Source: UBA6544 sp038131165
Lineage (GTDB): Bacteria > Pseudomonadota > Alphaproteobacteria > UBA8366
Direction of reading: 5' to 3'
Assembly (NCBI GenBank): GCA_038131165.1
Contig: JAYPOZ010000013.1
Coordinates: forward strand, 5,121 to 69,120
Length of the DNA stretch: 64,000 bases
The notes under the pieces are model-generated. The model did not search any database, was not told where the DNA came from, and was given only the letters and a program-made list of their open reading frames with translations. The position numbers were made by a program, and so were the translations under genes. Positions 43,627 to 52,721 of the stretch are shown one piece after another; positions within the stretch are counted from its first letter, which is position 1, and every line of letters starts with the position of its first letter.

Positions 43627-44129
43627 GACGCCCGGCTGCGGCAGAGGACGCGCTGCAAGAAATTGTCACGGTGACGACCCATTCCGAGGCGGAAACCGCC
43701 GCTGTGGCGGCCTCCTTGGCCGCATGGCTGAACAGGGGCGACGTCGTCGCGCTCGAAGGCGGGTTGGGGGCTGGCAAAACAGCGTTCGCAAGGGCCGTCG
43801 TGAGGGCGTTTTGCGGGCCGAAAACCGTTGTGCCGAGCCCGACTTTCACCTTGGTTCAGACCTATGAGACACCCAACCTTTCGCTTTGGCATTGTGACCT
43901 CTACCGGCTGGCGGCTGCGGACGAAGTGGCGGAATTGGGCTTGGACGAGGCTTTCGCGGAAGGCCTGACCCTTATCGAATGGCCCGAGCGGCTCGGCGAC
44001 GGATTACCCGACCTGCGGCTGCATATTCGCTTCTCCGGCGGGGCCGAGGATAATACCCGCACGCTGGTCTTCTGCGGCGACGCGAGGTGGCGTGAGCGTC
44101 TCTCCGGATTTGGCGGCGAATATGCGTGA
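43623..44129 (+). CDS. tsaE: tRNA t6A biosynthesis ATPase TsaE
   Basis: 168 residues. Partner of TsaB and TsaD in making N6-threonylcarbamoyladenosine; the ATPase recycles the complex. Walker A GGLGAGKTAFARAVV, VPSPTFTLVQTY, LWHCDLYRLA and the C-terminal LIEWPERLGDGLP are the family motifs. 4-bp overlap with the upstream kinase-like gene and overlap with amgK at the 3' end. tsaB and tsaD are not in the window. Product is linked functionally with mtaB, which modifies the same base. Confidence 0.95.
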   Translation: MRRPAAAEDALQEIVTVTTHSEAETAAVAASLAAWLNRGDVVALEGGLGAGKTAFARAVVRAFCGPKTVVPSPTFTLVQTYETPNLSLWHCDLYRLAAADEVAELGLDEAFAEGLTLIEWPERLGDGLPDLRLHIRFSGGAEDNTRTLVFCGDARWRERLSGFGGEYA

Positions 44130-45120
44130 CCGGTTGATTGAGAATTTCTTGCAAGCTCATGATTGGCACAAAGCCGAGCGCACGCCTCTGGCCGGCGATG
44201 CTTCGTTTCGGCGCTATATTCGTCTGACGCGGGAAAATGAGGCGCAGGCCATGCTGATGGATGCGCCGCCACCTCAGGAAGACGTGAGGCCGTTTCTTGC
44301 CATCGCGGACCATTTGTCCGGTTTGGGTTTGAGCGCCCCTCGTATTTTGGCGCGCGACGAAGCGGCAGGATTGCTACTGCTCGAAGACCTTGGCGACGCG
44401 ACCTATACCCGCCTCCTGGCGGACGGGAGCAACGAGACGGCGCTGTACAGATTGGCAACGGATACATTGATCGCCCTACACCGACGCTTTCGCCGGGGCA
44501 CTGAAATTCCGCCCTATGACGAGGCGAGGCTACTGGATGAAGTGGCACTTCTTGTCGACTGGTTCTTGCCGGCGCTTCGTGGCGCGGACATACCGCCCGA
44601 ATTGCGCGACGAGTATCTTGAATTATGGCGCGAAGTCTTGCCGGTCGCTCAGCGCGTTCCCGATAGTCTCGTCCTACGCGACTATCACGTGGACAATCTG
44701 CTGTGGCTGCCAAATCGCGCCGATGTCGCGGCATGCGGTTTGCTCGACTTTCAGGATGCCGTGATCGGTCCGGTTACCTACGATTTGGTTTCTCTTTTCG
44801 AGGATGCTCGCCGAGACGTGCCGCAGGACATGGCACAAGGATTGATCGCCTATTATCTGGACGCGTTTCCGGACATCGATAGAGCCGTGTTCCAGGCGTC
44901 CTATGCGGTGATGGGTGCTCAACGGAGCGCCAAGATCATCGGTATCTTCACCCGGCTCGACCGGCGTGACGGCAAGCCCGTCTATTTGCACCATATTCCG
45001 CGCGTCTTTCGTTGGCTTTGGGGTGGGCTTGAGCATCCGGCGTTATGCAGACTCCGCGCCTGGTTCGAACGCGAGATACCGAAGGCGGACCGTATCGCAC
45101 CGCCGTGTGTCGGTCGATGA
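44092..45120 (+). CDS. amgK: N-acetylmuramate/N-acetylglucosamine kinase AmgK
   Basis: 342 residues, phosphotransferase of the aminoglycoside-phosphotransferase fold. In the MurNAc recycling bypass it phosphorylates MurNAc at the anomeric carbon for MurU. Motifs are GDASFRRYIRL, LLLEDLGDATYTRLL, the catalytic loop RDYHVDNLLW, and LLDFQDAVIGPVTYDLVSL. The GTG at 44092 has GAGG upstream and overlaps tsaE by 38 bp; an ATG at 44122 is the alternative. Overlaps murU by 4 bp. Confidence 0.93.
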   Translation: MSVSPDLAANMRDRLIENFLQAHDWHKAERTPLAGDASFRRYIRLTRENEAQAMLMDAPPPQEDVRPFLAIADHLSGLGLSAPRILARDEAAGLLLLEDLGDATYTRLLADGSNETALYRLATDTLIALHRRFRRGTEIPPYDEARLLDEVALLVDWFLPALRGADIPPELRDEYLELWREVLPVAQRVPDSLVLRDYHVDNLLWLPNRADVAACGLLDFQDAVIGPVTYDLVSLFEDARRDVPQDMAQGLIAYYLDAFPDIDRAVFQASYAVMGAQRSAKIIGIFTRLDRRDGKPVYLHHIPRVFRWLWGGLEHPALCRLRAWFEREIPKADRIAPPCVGR

Positions 45121-45821
45121 TCGCTGTTTCTCACGCGATGGTACTGGCGGCAGGGATGGGTGTTCGCATGCGGCCATTGACGAACACCCGACCGAAGGCG
45201 CTTGTTGAACTCGGTGGCGAGACATTGCTCGACCGCGCCCTGGCGAAATGCCGTGCTGCTGCCGTCGGCTCGATCGTCGTGAATACGCACTACCTGGGAG
45301 AGTTAATAGGTGCTCATGTGGAAGGTATGGCCGATATCCGGCTGTCTCCCGAAACGGAATTGCTGGAGACCGGCGGCGGTGTCTGCAAAGCATTGCCTCA
45401 TTTAGGCGCGCAGCCGTTTTGTGTCGTCAATTGCGACTCGGTTTGGACCGATGGGCCTGTTCCGGCACTCGTGCGACTTTTCCAGTCGTGGCGCGATGAG
45501 GACATGGACGCCTTGCTGCTTATGACCCCGGTAGAGAAGGCGGTTGGGTATAAAGGCAGCGGCGATTTCGCCATCGACGCCTATGGTCGGGCCCATCGAC
45601 GGCACGGCGACGACCCGGCGCCCTTTGTATTCATGGGGGTACAATTACTGCATTCGAGGTTGTTCGCGGGAATGCCGGTCGCGCGGTATTCGCTTAACAG
45701 GCTGTACGACAAGGCATTGGCCGCTGGCCGCCTGTATGGCCTTGTCCATGATGCGGACTGGTATCATGTCGGGACGCCCGAGGATCTGGCTGCGGCGGAA
45801 GCATCGATGGAGCGGGTATGA
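45117..45821 (+). CDS. murU: MurNAc-1-phosphate uridylyltransferase MurU
   Basis: 234 residues, GT-A nucleotidyltransferase. The pyrophosphorylase signature AMVLAAGMGVRMRPLTNTRPK is followed by VNTHYLGELI, LLETGGGVCKAL and VNCDSVWTDG. It forms UDP-MurNAc from MurNAc-1-phosphate and UTP, bypassing MurA/MurB and conferring fosfomycin tolerance in organisms that have it. Start overlaps the amgK stop by 4 bp. The stop overlaps addB by 4 bp, so the tsaE-amgK-murU-addB-addA run is a single transcription unit. Confidence 0.94.
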   Translation: MIAVSHAMVLAAGMGVRMRPLTNTRPKALVELGGETLLDRALAKCRAAAVGSIVVNTHYLGELIGAHVEGMADIRLSPETELLETGGGVCKALPHLGAQPFCVVNCDSVWTDGPVPALVRLFQSWRDEDMDALLLMTPVEKAVGYKGSGDFAIDAYGRAHRRHGDDPAPFVFMGVQLLHSRLFAGMPVARYSLNRLYDKALAAGRLYGLVHDADWYHVGTPEDLAAAEASMERV

Positions 45822-48796
45822 CGCCGCCGTCGGTCTTCACGATATCGGCCGGCGTTTCTTTCGTCGATGCCTTGGCGGAGGGCGTGCTCGATGAGATTGG
45901 TGACGATCCCTTTCTGCTTTCCGACAGCCTGATCCTGCTGCCGAACAGGCGCAGTTGCCGGGCGTTGCGCGACGCATTTCTGCGGATTGCGGCCGGCCGT
46001 CCCCTATTGCTGCCGGCAATGCGTCCAATCGGCGAGACTGATGAGGACGAGTTGTTGATCGCAGATGCGCTGCACGGCGTCGCAGCGGATTTGCCACCCG
46101 CTATTCCTACTTTACGGCGGCAGTTGTCGTTGGCCAGGCTGATCCGGGAACACGCCCCGGACGGGGCGGGTATATCGCTCGATCAAGCGGCACGCCTCGC
46201 AGGCGATCTGGCCCGGCTGCTCGATCAGGTGCAAACCGAAGGATTGAGCTTCGATCGCCTGGATGAATTGGTGCCGGAACGCTTTGCCGAGCATTGGCAG
46301 CGGACATTGGCCCTACTCCAGGTCATCACCACCCATTGGCCGGCGGTGCTCGCGAAGGAAGGGTGCCTCGATCCGGCGGATCGGCGCAATCGTCTCCTCG
46401 CGGCACAGGTCGAATACTGGCGCGAATCACCGCCCGACCGGCGTATTATCGCTGCGGGCTCGACTGGCAGCATTCCGGCTGTCGCGGCTCTGCTGGACTG
46501 TGTGGCGCACCTGCCGCGGGGAGAAGTGGTTCTGCCGGCATTCGACCGGACCTTGGACGACGAATCCGCCTCGGCGGCCATCGACGATCAAACCCACCCG
46601 CAATATGGTATGCTGCGCTTGCTGGACCGTATTGGTTTGCAGCCCCGCGACGTCGCTGAATGGCCCCACGCATGTTCGGCGCACTTGGTGGCAGAACGTC
46701 TGTCGGAGCGCCAATTCGTGGTAAACGAAGTCATGCGCCCGGCCGCGACAACCGATGCCTGGCGGAAAGTCCCGCCGTTGTCGGCCGAGATGCTCTCCGG
46801 GATTGATCGCATCGATTGTCCGGGAGAGGCCGAAGAAGCCAAGGTCATCGCGTTGGCCCTGCGCCAAGCGCTGGAAAACACGGAACTGACGGCCGCCCTC
46901 GTGACGCCGGACCGCGGGCTCGCCCGGCGGGTGACGACGGCGCTGCAGCGATGGAATCTGGAAATCGACGATTCCGCTGGCCAGCCCTTGTCGCAGACGC
47001 CGCCCGGATTGTTTCTGCATCTGGTGGCGGAGATGGTGGCGGCCCGGTTCGCGCCGGTGGCGACCTTGGCGGTCCTCAAACATCCATTCGCTCACTGCGG
47101 CCGGCCCCGCGAGCAATTTCGGAATGATGTGCGCTTATGGGAGCGGTGGGTGTTGCGGGGACCGCGCCCGGAACCCGGTCTTGCGGGCCTCCGGCATGCA
47201 GTGCCCTGTGATCTCGACGCCGGGAAACGCGCTCCCATCTTGGCCATGCTTGGCGAATTGGAGGCGGCGCTTGGCGGATTCGCGGCATTGATGTCGAGAC
47301 CCGAAGTGCCGATCTTGGAGTTGTTGCACGCCCATATCACTGCTGTCGAGGCGCTCGCCAAAGACGACCTGATGCCACGCGCCGAGCGGCTGTGGTCCGG
47401 CGAGGCCGGCGAGGAACTGGCGGCGTTCGTCGACGAGATGGTCCAAGCCGCCGGGCCACTTGGGACCGTCAGCCCGGCCGTATATCCTTCGCTGCTTTCG
47501 GCTCTGATGGATGGACGCGCCGTCCGCCCCCGCTTTGGCAAGCATCCACGCTTGCACATTTGGGGGCCGCTTGAAGCGCGGCTACAGAATGCCGATTTCG
47601 TCATCCTCGGCGGCCTCAACGAAGGCAATTGGCCGCGCGATCCCGATCCCGATCCCTGGTTGAGCCGACCCATGCAGGAGGCCTTCGGCCTGCCGCTGCC
47701 GGAGCGGCGGATCGGTCTCGCCGCGCATGATTTTGCTGTCGCGGTCTGTGCGCCGACGGTATTGCTGACGCGGTCCGAAAAATCGGGCGGCTCGCCCACG
47801 GTCCCTTCCCGGTGGTTGTCGCGGCTGCAAGCAGTCTTGATGGCCGCCGGGCACGATGGGTCCTTCGGACGCTCCGAACAATGGCTCCGCTGGGAACGGG
47901 CACTGGACCGGCCCCGGCAGAAGCGCCGCATTATCGCGCCCGCCCCTCGCCCACCCGTTAACGCGCGGCCCCGGCGCCTGTCGGTCACTCGGATAGAGAC
48001 CTGGATGCGTGATCCGTATTCGATTTACGCGCGCCATATCCTGGGCTTGCGCGCCCTCGACGCGTTGGAAGCGGACCCGGCGGCGGCGGATCGCGGAACC
48101 GTCATCCACGAGACGCTGGATCGGTTCGTCGGCGCCTTTCCGGGCCAACTGCCGGAGGATGCCGAGGAGAAACTATTGGCGATCGGACGCGATGTTTTCC
48201 AGAGCATCGTAAATCACCCGGTCGTTCATGCCTTCTGGTGGCCGCGTTTCGAACGTGTGGCCAGCTGGTTCGTCGAGGTTGAGCGGCAACGCCGGTCGGG
48301 AATCGCGGGGACGAGAACCGAGGTGCACGGGAGCCTCGCCATCGATGCACCCGGCGGCACGTTCAAGCTTACCGCGGTCGCGGACCGGATCGACCATCTC
48401 GCGGCGGGCGGCTATGCCATCCTCGACTATAAGACAGGTGTCGCGCCGACCAACACCGATCTGGTGGGAGGGTATGCGCCGCAATTGCCGTTGGAGGCAG
48501 CCATTGCGGCGGCGGGCGGCTTCGATACTCTGGAGGCGGATAAGGTCGCAATCCTAGCATTCTGGCGGCTTTCCGGTGGCGCACCGCCCGGCGAAATAAA
48601 GGAGGTCAAGGGCGATATGACCGAGCTCGCTGCTCAGGCATTGCAGGGACTTCGCGATTTGGTGGCGGCATATGACGACGAAAACACGGCCTATGCTGCT
48701 GTGCCCGACTTGGCCAGGGCACCGCGTTTCAACGACTACGCCCATTTGGCACGCATAGCGGAATGGGCCGGCCTTCAGGACGAAGACGGATCATGA
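45818..48796 (+). CDS. addB: Double-strand break repair protein AddB
   Basis: 992 residues, the inactive-helicase/nuclease partner in the alphaproteobacterial AddAB complex, functionally equivalent to RecBCD. LILLPNRRSCRALRDAFL takes the Walker A position without the full P-loop, GLNEGNWPRDPDPDPWLSRPM is the family signature, and the C-terminal nuclease domain has AILDYKTGVAPT with the PD-(D/E)XK lysine. Size matches alphaproteobacterial AddB (about 1000). It overlaps addA by 4 bp. Confidence 0.95.
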   Translation: MTPPSVFTISAGVSFVDALAEGVLDEIGDDPFLLSDSLILLPNRRSCRALRDAFLRIAAGRPLLLPAMRPIGETDEDELLIADALHGVAADLPPAIPTLRRQLSLARLIREHAPDGAGISLDQAARLAGDLARLLDQVQTEGLSFDRLDELVPERFAEHWQRTLALLQVITTHWPAVLAKEGCLDPADRRNRLLAAQVEYWRESPPDRRIIAAGSTGSIPAVAALLDCVAHLPRGEVVLPAFDRTLDDESASAAIDDQTHPQYGMLRLLDRIGLQPRDVAEWPHACSAHLVAERLSERQFVVNEVMRPAATTDAWRKVPPLSAEMLSGIDRIDCPGEAEEAKVIALALRQALENTELTAALVTPDRGLARRVTTALQRWNLEIDDSAGQPLSQTPPGLFLHLVAEMVAARFAPVATLAVLKHPFAHCGRPREQFRNDVRLWERWVLRGPRPEPGLAGLRHAVPCDLDAGKRAPILAMLGELEAALGGFAALMSRPEVPILELLHAHITAVEALAKDDLMPRAERLWSGEAGEELAAFVDEMVQAAGPLGTVSPAVYPSLLSALMDGRAVRPRFGKHPRLHIWGPLEARLQNADFVILGGLNEGNWPRDPDPDPWLSRPMQEAFGLPLPERRIGLAAHDFAVAVCAPTVLLTRSEKSGGSPTVPSRWLSRLQAVLMAAGHDGSFGRSEQWLRWERALDRPRQKRRIIAPAPRPPVNARPRRLSVTRIETWMRDPYSIYARHILGLRALDALEADPAAADRGTVIHETLDRFVGAFPGQLPEDAEEKLLAIGRDVFQSIVNHPVVHAFWWPRFERVASWFVEVERQRRSGIAGTRTEVHGSLAIDAPGGTFKLTAVADRIDHLAAGGYAILDYKTGVAPTNTDLVGGYAPQLPLEAAIAAAGGFDTLEADKVAILAFWRLSGGAPPGEIKEVKGDMTELAAQALQGLRDLVAAYDDENTAYAAVPDLARAPRFNDYAHLARIAEWAGLQDEDGS

Positions 48797-51700
48797 TGCG
48801 GGCCGTTCCCATCGATTCCGATCGGGCACAACGCGAGGCCGCGGACCCGAGATCGAATGTCTGGGTTTCGGCGTCCGCCGGAAGCGGAAAAACCAAGGTC
48901 CTGACCGACCGGGTGCTTACGCTCCTTCATAACGGCACGGCGCCGCATCGCATCTTATGCCTCACCTTTACCAAGGCGGCGGCAGCGGAAATGGCGAACC
49001 GGGTTCTTCGCGAATTGGCATATTGGACAATCTCCGACGATGCCGCACTCTCGGACCGATTGCGGCGTTTGCGGGGGGAGACACCCGATGCCGAGCAGCT
49101 GCAGGACGCGCGGCGCTTGTTCGCCCGCGTCCTCGATACGCCAGGCGGCCTAAAGATTCAGACGATTCACAGTTTTTGCGAATCGCTGCTGGGACGGTTT
49201 CCGATCGAATCTGGACTCGCGCCGCAGACCCAGGTCATGGACGAACGCAGTGCCGCCGAATTGATGCAGGCGGCTCGCGACGCGGTACTCGTCGCCGCCC
49301 AACGCGTGCCCGCCCTCGGTGCGGCACTGGCCGAAGTGACCGCACAAATTCAAGAAGATCAGTTTGCCCAGCTGATGTCCGAAATTGCCCGCGATAGGGG
49401 ACGCCTGGCTCTGTTGTTGCACCGCTCGGGCGGGTTGGCCGGCGCTGAGGCTGCCGTCTTCGCCAAGTTCGCGGTCGAGCCGTCTGAGACGACGGAGAAC
49501 GTCGTCGCCGCAGCCTGCCGCGAAACCGCGTTTGAGGCGTCGGCATTGCGTCGCGTCGCGACGGCGCTGCTTGCAGGAACCGGGAAGACGGATGTTGCGA
49601 GCGGCCGCGCGTTGGCGGATTGGCTGGCCGCGGAGGAGGGCGAGCGCGCTGCCACGTTCGAGGCCTATCTCGATATTTTCCTGCGCAAGGCTGACAGGCA
49701 GCCGCGTGCACGGCCCGCCACGAAGAGCGTCCTCGAAGCCATGCCGGAAGCCGGGGATATCCTGATGGAGGAGGCCGAGCGCCTCATTCTCTGTTCGGAG
49801 CGGCTGAAATCCGTCGTCTCGGCCCGCAGTACGGCGGCGCTCTTGCGTCTGGGCGCAGCCATGCTTGACGCCTACGAGGCGGCCAAGTCTGCGGTCAGCA
49901 GGCTCGACTACGACGATCTGATATATGGTGCCCGTAACCTGCTCACGGGCGACGATATGACGCCCTGGGTACTGTTCAAGCTCGACGGCGGGCTCGACCA
50001 CATTCTGATCGACGAATCGCAAGATACCAATCCCGATCAATGGGAGATTGTCCGCGCGATTGCCGACGAGTTCTTTGCCGGCGAAGGGGCGCGCGACGAT
50101 ATCGTGCGGACGATTTTCTCCGTCGGCGACAGCAAACAATCGATCTTCAGTTTTCAAAGAGCGGACCCTGCGGCGGGAGAGCGCATGCGGGCGCATTTCC
50201 AAGCCCGCGCCGAAGCAGCCGAGCAGTCATGGCGGACCATTCGCCTCGATACCTCGTTCCGCTCTACCGACGTCGTCCTCAGCGCCGTCGATGCGGTCTT
50301 CGCGACCGAACCGGCGCGGCGCGGCGTGGTCCCGGCGGGTCAGGAACTTCGCCACAATGTGCATCGTCACGAGGCAGCAGGACGGGTCGAGGTCTGGCCA
50401 TTGGTGGAGAGCGTCGAGACCGAAAGTACCGCGCCATGGACGCTGCCTCTCGAGCGGCGCTGGACGGACGATCCCGAAAGTCGATTGGCAGAGGTAATCG
50501 CGCGCAAGATCAAAAGCTGGATCGGAAGCGAGCAGCTGTCTGGGCGCGATGCGCCTGTGCGGGCAGGCGATATCATGATCCTTGTTCGCCGTCGTCGCAG
50601 AATTGTGGACCGGCTGGTGCGAGCCCTGAAGGAAGTCGACGTTTCGGTCGCCGGTGTGGACCGTTTGGTGCTGACCCAGCAGCTTGCGGTCATGGATTTG
50701 ATGGCATTGGCCGGGTTTCTGCTTCTGCCGGACGATGATTTGACGCTTGCGGCCGTGCTCAAAGGCCCGCTTGTCGGTTTCGACGATGACGATCTCTACC
50801 GGTTAGCCAGCAGACGGGGCGACTTGAGCCTGTGGCAAAGAATGGTCGCGGCGAGCGAGACAGACCAGCGGGTCGCGGCGGCGCGGCGCTGGCTCGGCGA
50901 CCTGCTGGCCCGGGTTGATTTCGTCCCTCCCTACGAATTGTTCGCCGGAGTCCTGACCCGACCGTCGGTACAGGACGACAGCGGTCGTCAAGCCATGTTG
51001 TCGCGGTTGGGGGCGGAGGCCGAAGACCCTCTGGACGAGTTCCTCAATCTGGCACTTGCCTACGAACGGACGGCCACACCGTCCTTGCAAGGCTTCATGC
51101 ATTGGGTTGCCGCCGAAGAGACGGAAGTGAAGCGCGACCTTGAACAGGGCGACCGCGACGAAGTGCGGGTCATGACAGTCCACGGAGCGAAGGGGCTGCA
51201 GGCGCCGATCGTTATTCTCGCCGACACGGTCTCCTCGCCGCAGGCCGGTGGCAGTGGCCGGCCCTCGATTTTCTGGTCCGGCGATATACCGCTTTGGGCG
51301 CCGCGCCGCGCGTCCGAAAGCACCTTGGTGCGCCAGGCCCGCGAAGCCGCCGGACAGGCGGATATGGAGGAGTACAATCGTCTGCTCTATGTCGCGATGA
51401 CGCGGGCGGAGGACCGGCTTTATGTGGTCGGCGCTCAAGGGCGCAGCGAACCGCCGGATGATTGTTGGTACAGTATGGTGGCCCACGGTTTGGCTCGGGT
51501 CGGCGCGGCGGCGGATTTCGATTTTACCGAGATGGCGGCCGGGGGATGGAGCGGCGGCGGTTACGTCTTGTCCTCGGAGTCGGGGGAGCTCCCCGATTCG
51601 TTAAAACCGGTCATCGAGGAGACCCGGGAAGCAGAAGAGCCGGCCGGCTGGATGTTGGTGCCGCCACCCGAAGAGCCGACCCCACCGACCCCTTTGGCGC

Positions 51701-52272
51701 CGAGCCGGCCGAGTGTCGAAGATCCACCCGTCCAGTCGCCGATTTCGGAGAGGGGCGACAGCCGGTTCCGGCGCGGTTTGCTGGTCCATCGCCTGCTCGA
51801 GCTCTTGCCCGAAGTGGCTGCGGACAGGCGCCGGGAAACCTGTCTCGGATATCTCGCGAGACCCCTGCATGCGCTCGAACCGGAAGCCCAGGCCGAGTTG
51901 GCGGATGAAGTGATGAACGTCCTGGAACACCCTGAATTCGGCCCTATTTTCGGTGCCGACAGCCGCGCGGAAGTGGCGCTTGCCGGTGCCGTTCCGTTGG
52001 GCGGACAAATTGAAATCGTCAGTGGACAAGTCGACCGGATGGTTGTGACCGAGAGGGATGTATTCGTGGTCGATTATAAGACGATGCGGCCTGTCCCGTC
52101 GTCGGCCTCGGTTGTCCCCGCAGCGTATCTGCGCCAGCTTGCGATCTATCGGGCACTGTTGCGGGGTGTCTGGCCGAACCGAGAATTTCGGGGTGCTTTG
52201 CTGTGGACCGAGGGACCGTCCCTGATGCCAATCTGCGACGGTCTCCTTGACCGATACTCGGCGGCTTCCTAG
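48793..52272 (+). CDS. addA: Double-strand break repair helicase AddA
   Basis: 1159 residues, UvrD-type 3'-5' helicase with a C-terminal nuclease, processing DNA ends for RecA. Motif I is ASAGSGKTKVLTDRV, motif Ia LTFTKAAAAEMANRV, motif II ILIDESQDTNPDQW, motif III SVGDSKQSIFSFQRAD, motif V VMTVHGAKGLQAPIV, and motif VI YVAMTRAEDRLY. The nuclease motif is VVDYKTMRP. A proline-rich linker near residues 950-985 separates helicase and nuclease. The ATG overlaps the addB stop by 4 bp. Confidence 0.96.
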   Translation: MMRAVPIDSDRAQREAADPRSNVWVSASAGSGKTKVLTDRVLTLLHNGTAPHRILCLTFTKAAAAEMANRVLRELAYWTISDDAALSDRLRRLRGETPDAEQLQDARRLFARVLDTPGGLKIQTIHSFCESLLGRFPIESGLAPQTQVMDERSAAELMQAARDAVLVAAQRVPALGAALAEVTAQIQEDQFAQLMSEIARDRGRLALLLHRSGGLAGAEAAVFAKFAVEPSETTENVVAAACRETAFEASALRRVATALLAGTGKTDVASGRALADWLAAEEGERAATFEAYLDIFLRKADRQPRARPATKSVLEAMPEAGDILMEEAERLILCSERLKSVVSARSTAALLRLGAAMLDAYEAAKSAVSRLDYDDLIYGARNLLTGDDMTPWVLFKLDGGLDHILIDESQDTNPDQWEIVRAIADEFFAGEGARDDIVRTIFSVGDSKQSIFSFQRADPAAGERMRAHFQARAEAAEQSWRTIRLDTSFRSTDVVLSAVDAVFATEPARRGVVPAGQELRHNVHRHEAAGRVEVWPLVESVETESTAPWTLPLERRWTDDPESRLAEVIARKIKSWIGSEQLSGRDAPVRAGDIMILVRRRRRIVDRLVRALKEVDVSVAGVDRLVLTQQLAVMDLMALAGFLLLPDDDLTLAAVLKGPLVGFDDDDLYRLASRRGDLSLWQRMVAASETDQRVAAARRWLGDLLARVDFVPPYELFAGVLTRPSVQDDSGRQAMLSRLGAEAEDPLDEFLNLALAYERTATPSLQGFMHWVAAEETEVKRDLEQGDRDEVRVMTVHGAKGLQAPIVILADTVSSPQAGGSGRPSIFWSGDIPLWAPRRASESTLVRQAREAAGQADMEEYNRLLYVAMTRAEDRLYVVGAQGRSEPPDDCWYSMVAHGLARVGAAADFDFTEMAAGGWSGGGYVLSSESGELPDSLKPVIEETREAEEPAGWMLVPPPEEPTPPTPLAPSRPSVEDPPVQSPISERGDSRFRRGLLVHRLLELLPEVAADRRRETCLGYLARPLHALEPEAQAELADEVMNVLEHPEFGPIFGADSRAEVALAGAVPLGGQIEIVSGQVDRMVVTERDVFVVDYKTMRPVPSSASVVPAAYLRQLAIYRALLRGVWPNREFRGALLWTEGPSLMPICDGLLDRYSAAS

Positions 52273-52340
52273 ATTCCTCGGCAAGAGCATGCCCGGCCCG
52301 CATTAAGCGGCATCGGCATCATTACCGAAGGGATCAAAGC

Positions 52341-52661
52341 ATGAGCACCGTAATGGTCAGCGACGAGGATTTTGAAAGCAGCGTCTTGGGAGCCGATGGT
52401 CCCGTTCTTGTTGATTTCTGGGCCGAGTGGTGCGGTCCCTGCAAGATGATCGGCCCCGCGCTAGAGGAAATTGCGGCCGATCTCAGCGGTAAGCTGACGG
52501 TTGCCAAACTTAATATCGACGACAATCCTTCAACGCCGGCGCAGTTCGGCGTGCGCGGCATTCCGACCTTAATGCTCTTCAAGGACGGCGAGGTGGCGGC
52601 GACCAAAGTCGGCGCCCTGCCGAAAAGTCAGCTTGAGGATTGGGTAAAGTCGAACATTTGA
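52341..52661 (+). CDS. trxA: Thioredoxin 1
   Basis: 106 residues, the cytoplasmic disulfide reductant. The active site WAEWCGPCKMIGPAL and the cis-proline segment RGIPTLMLFKDGE are intact. LVDFWAEW is a family start. Genes addA-trxA are commonly adjacent in alphaproteobacteria. The ATG lies 68 bp after addA. Confidence 0.97.
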   Translation: MSTVMVSDEDFESSVLGADGPVLVDFWAEWCGPCKMIGPALEEIAADLSGKLTVAKLNIDDNPSTPAQFGVRGIPTLMLFKDGEVAATKVGALPKSQLEDWVKSNI

Positions 52662-52721
52662 TTTTGTGAGACTTGTTCCGATGGGAGGCGTCAGCGCGCG
52701 TCGCCTCTCCGGAGCCAGCCG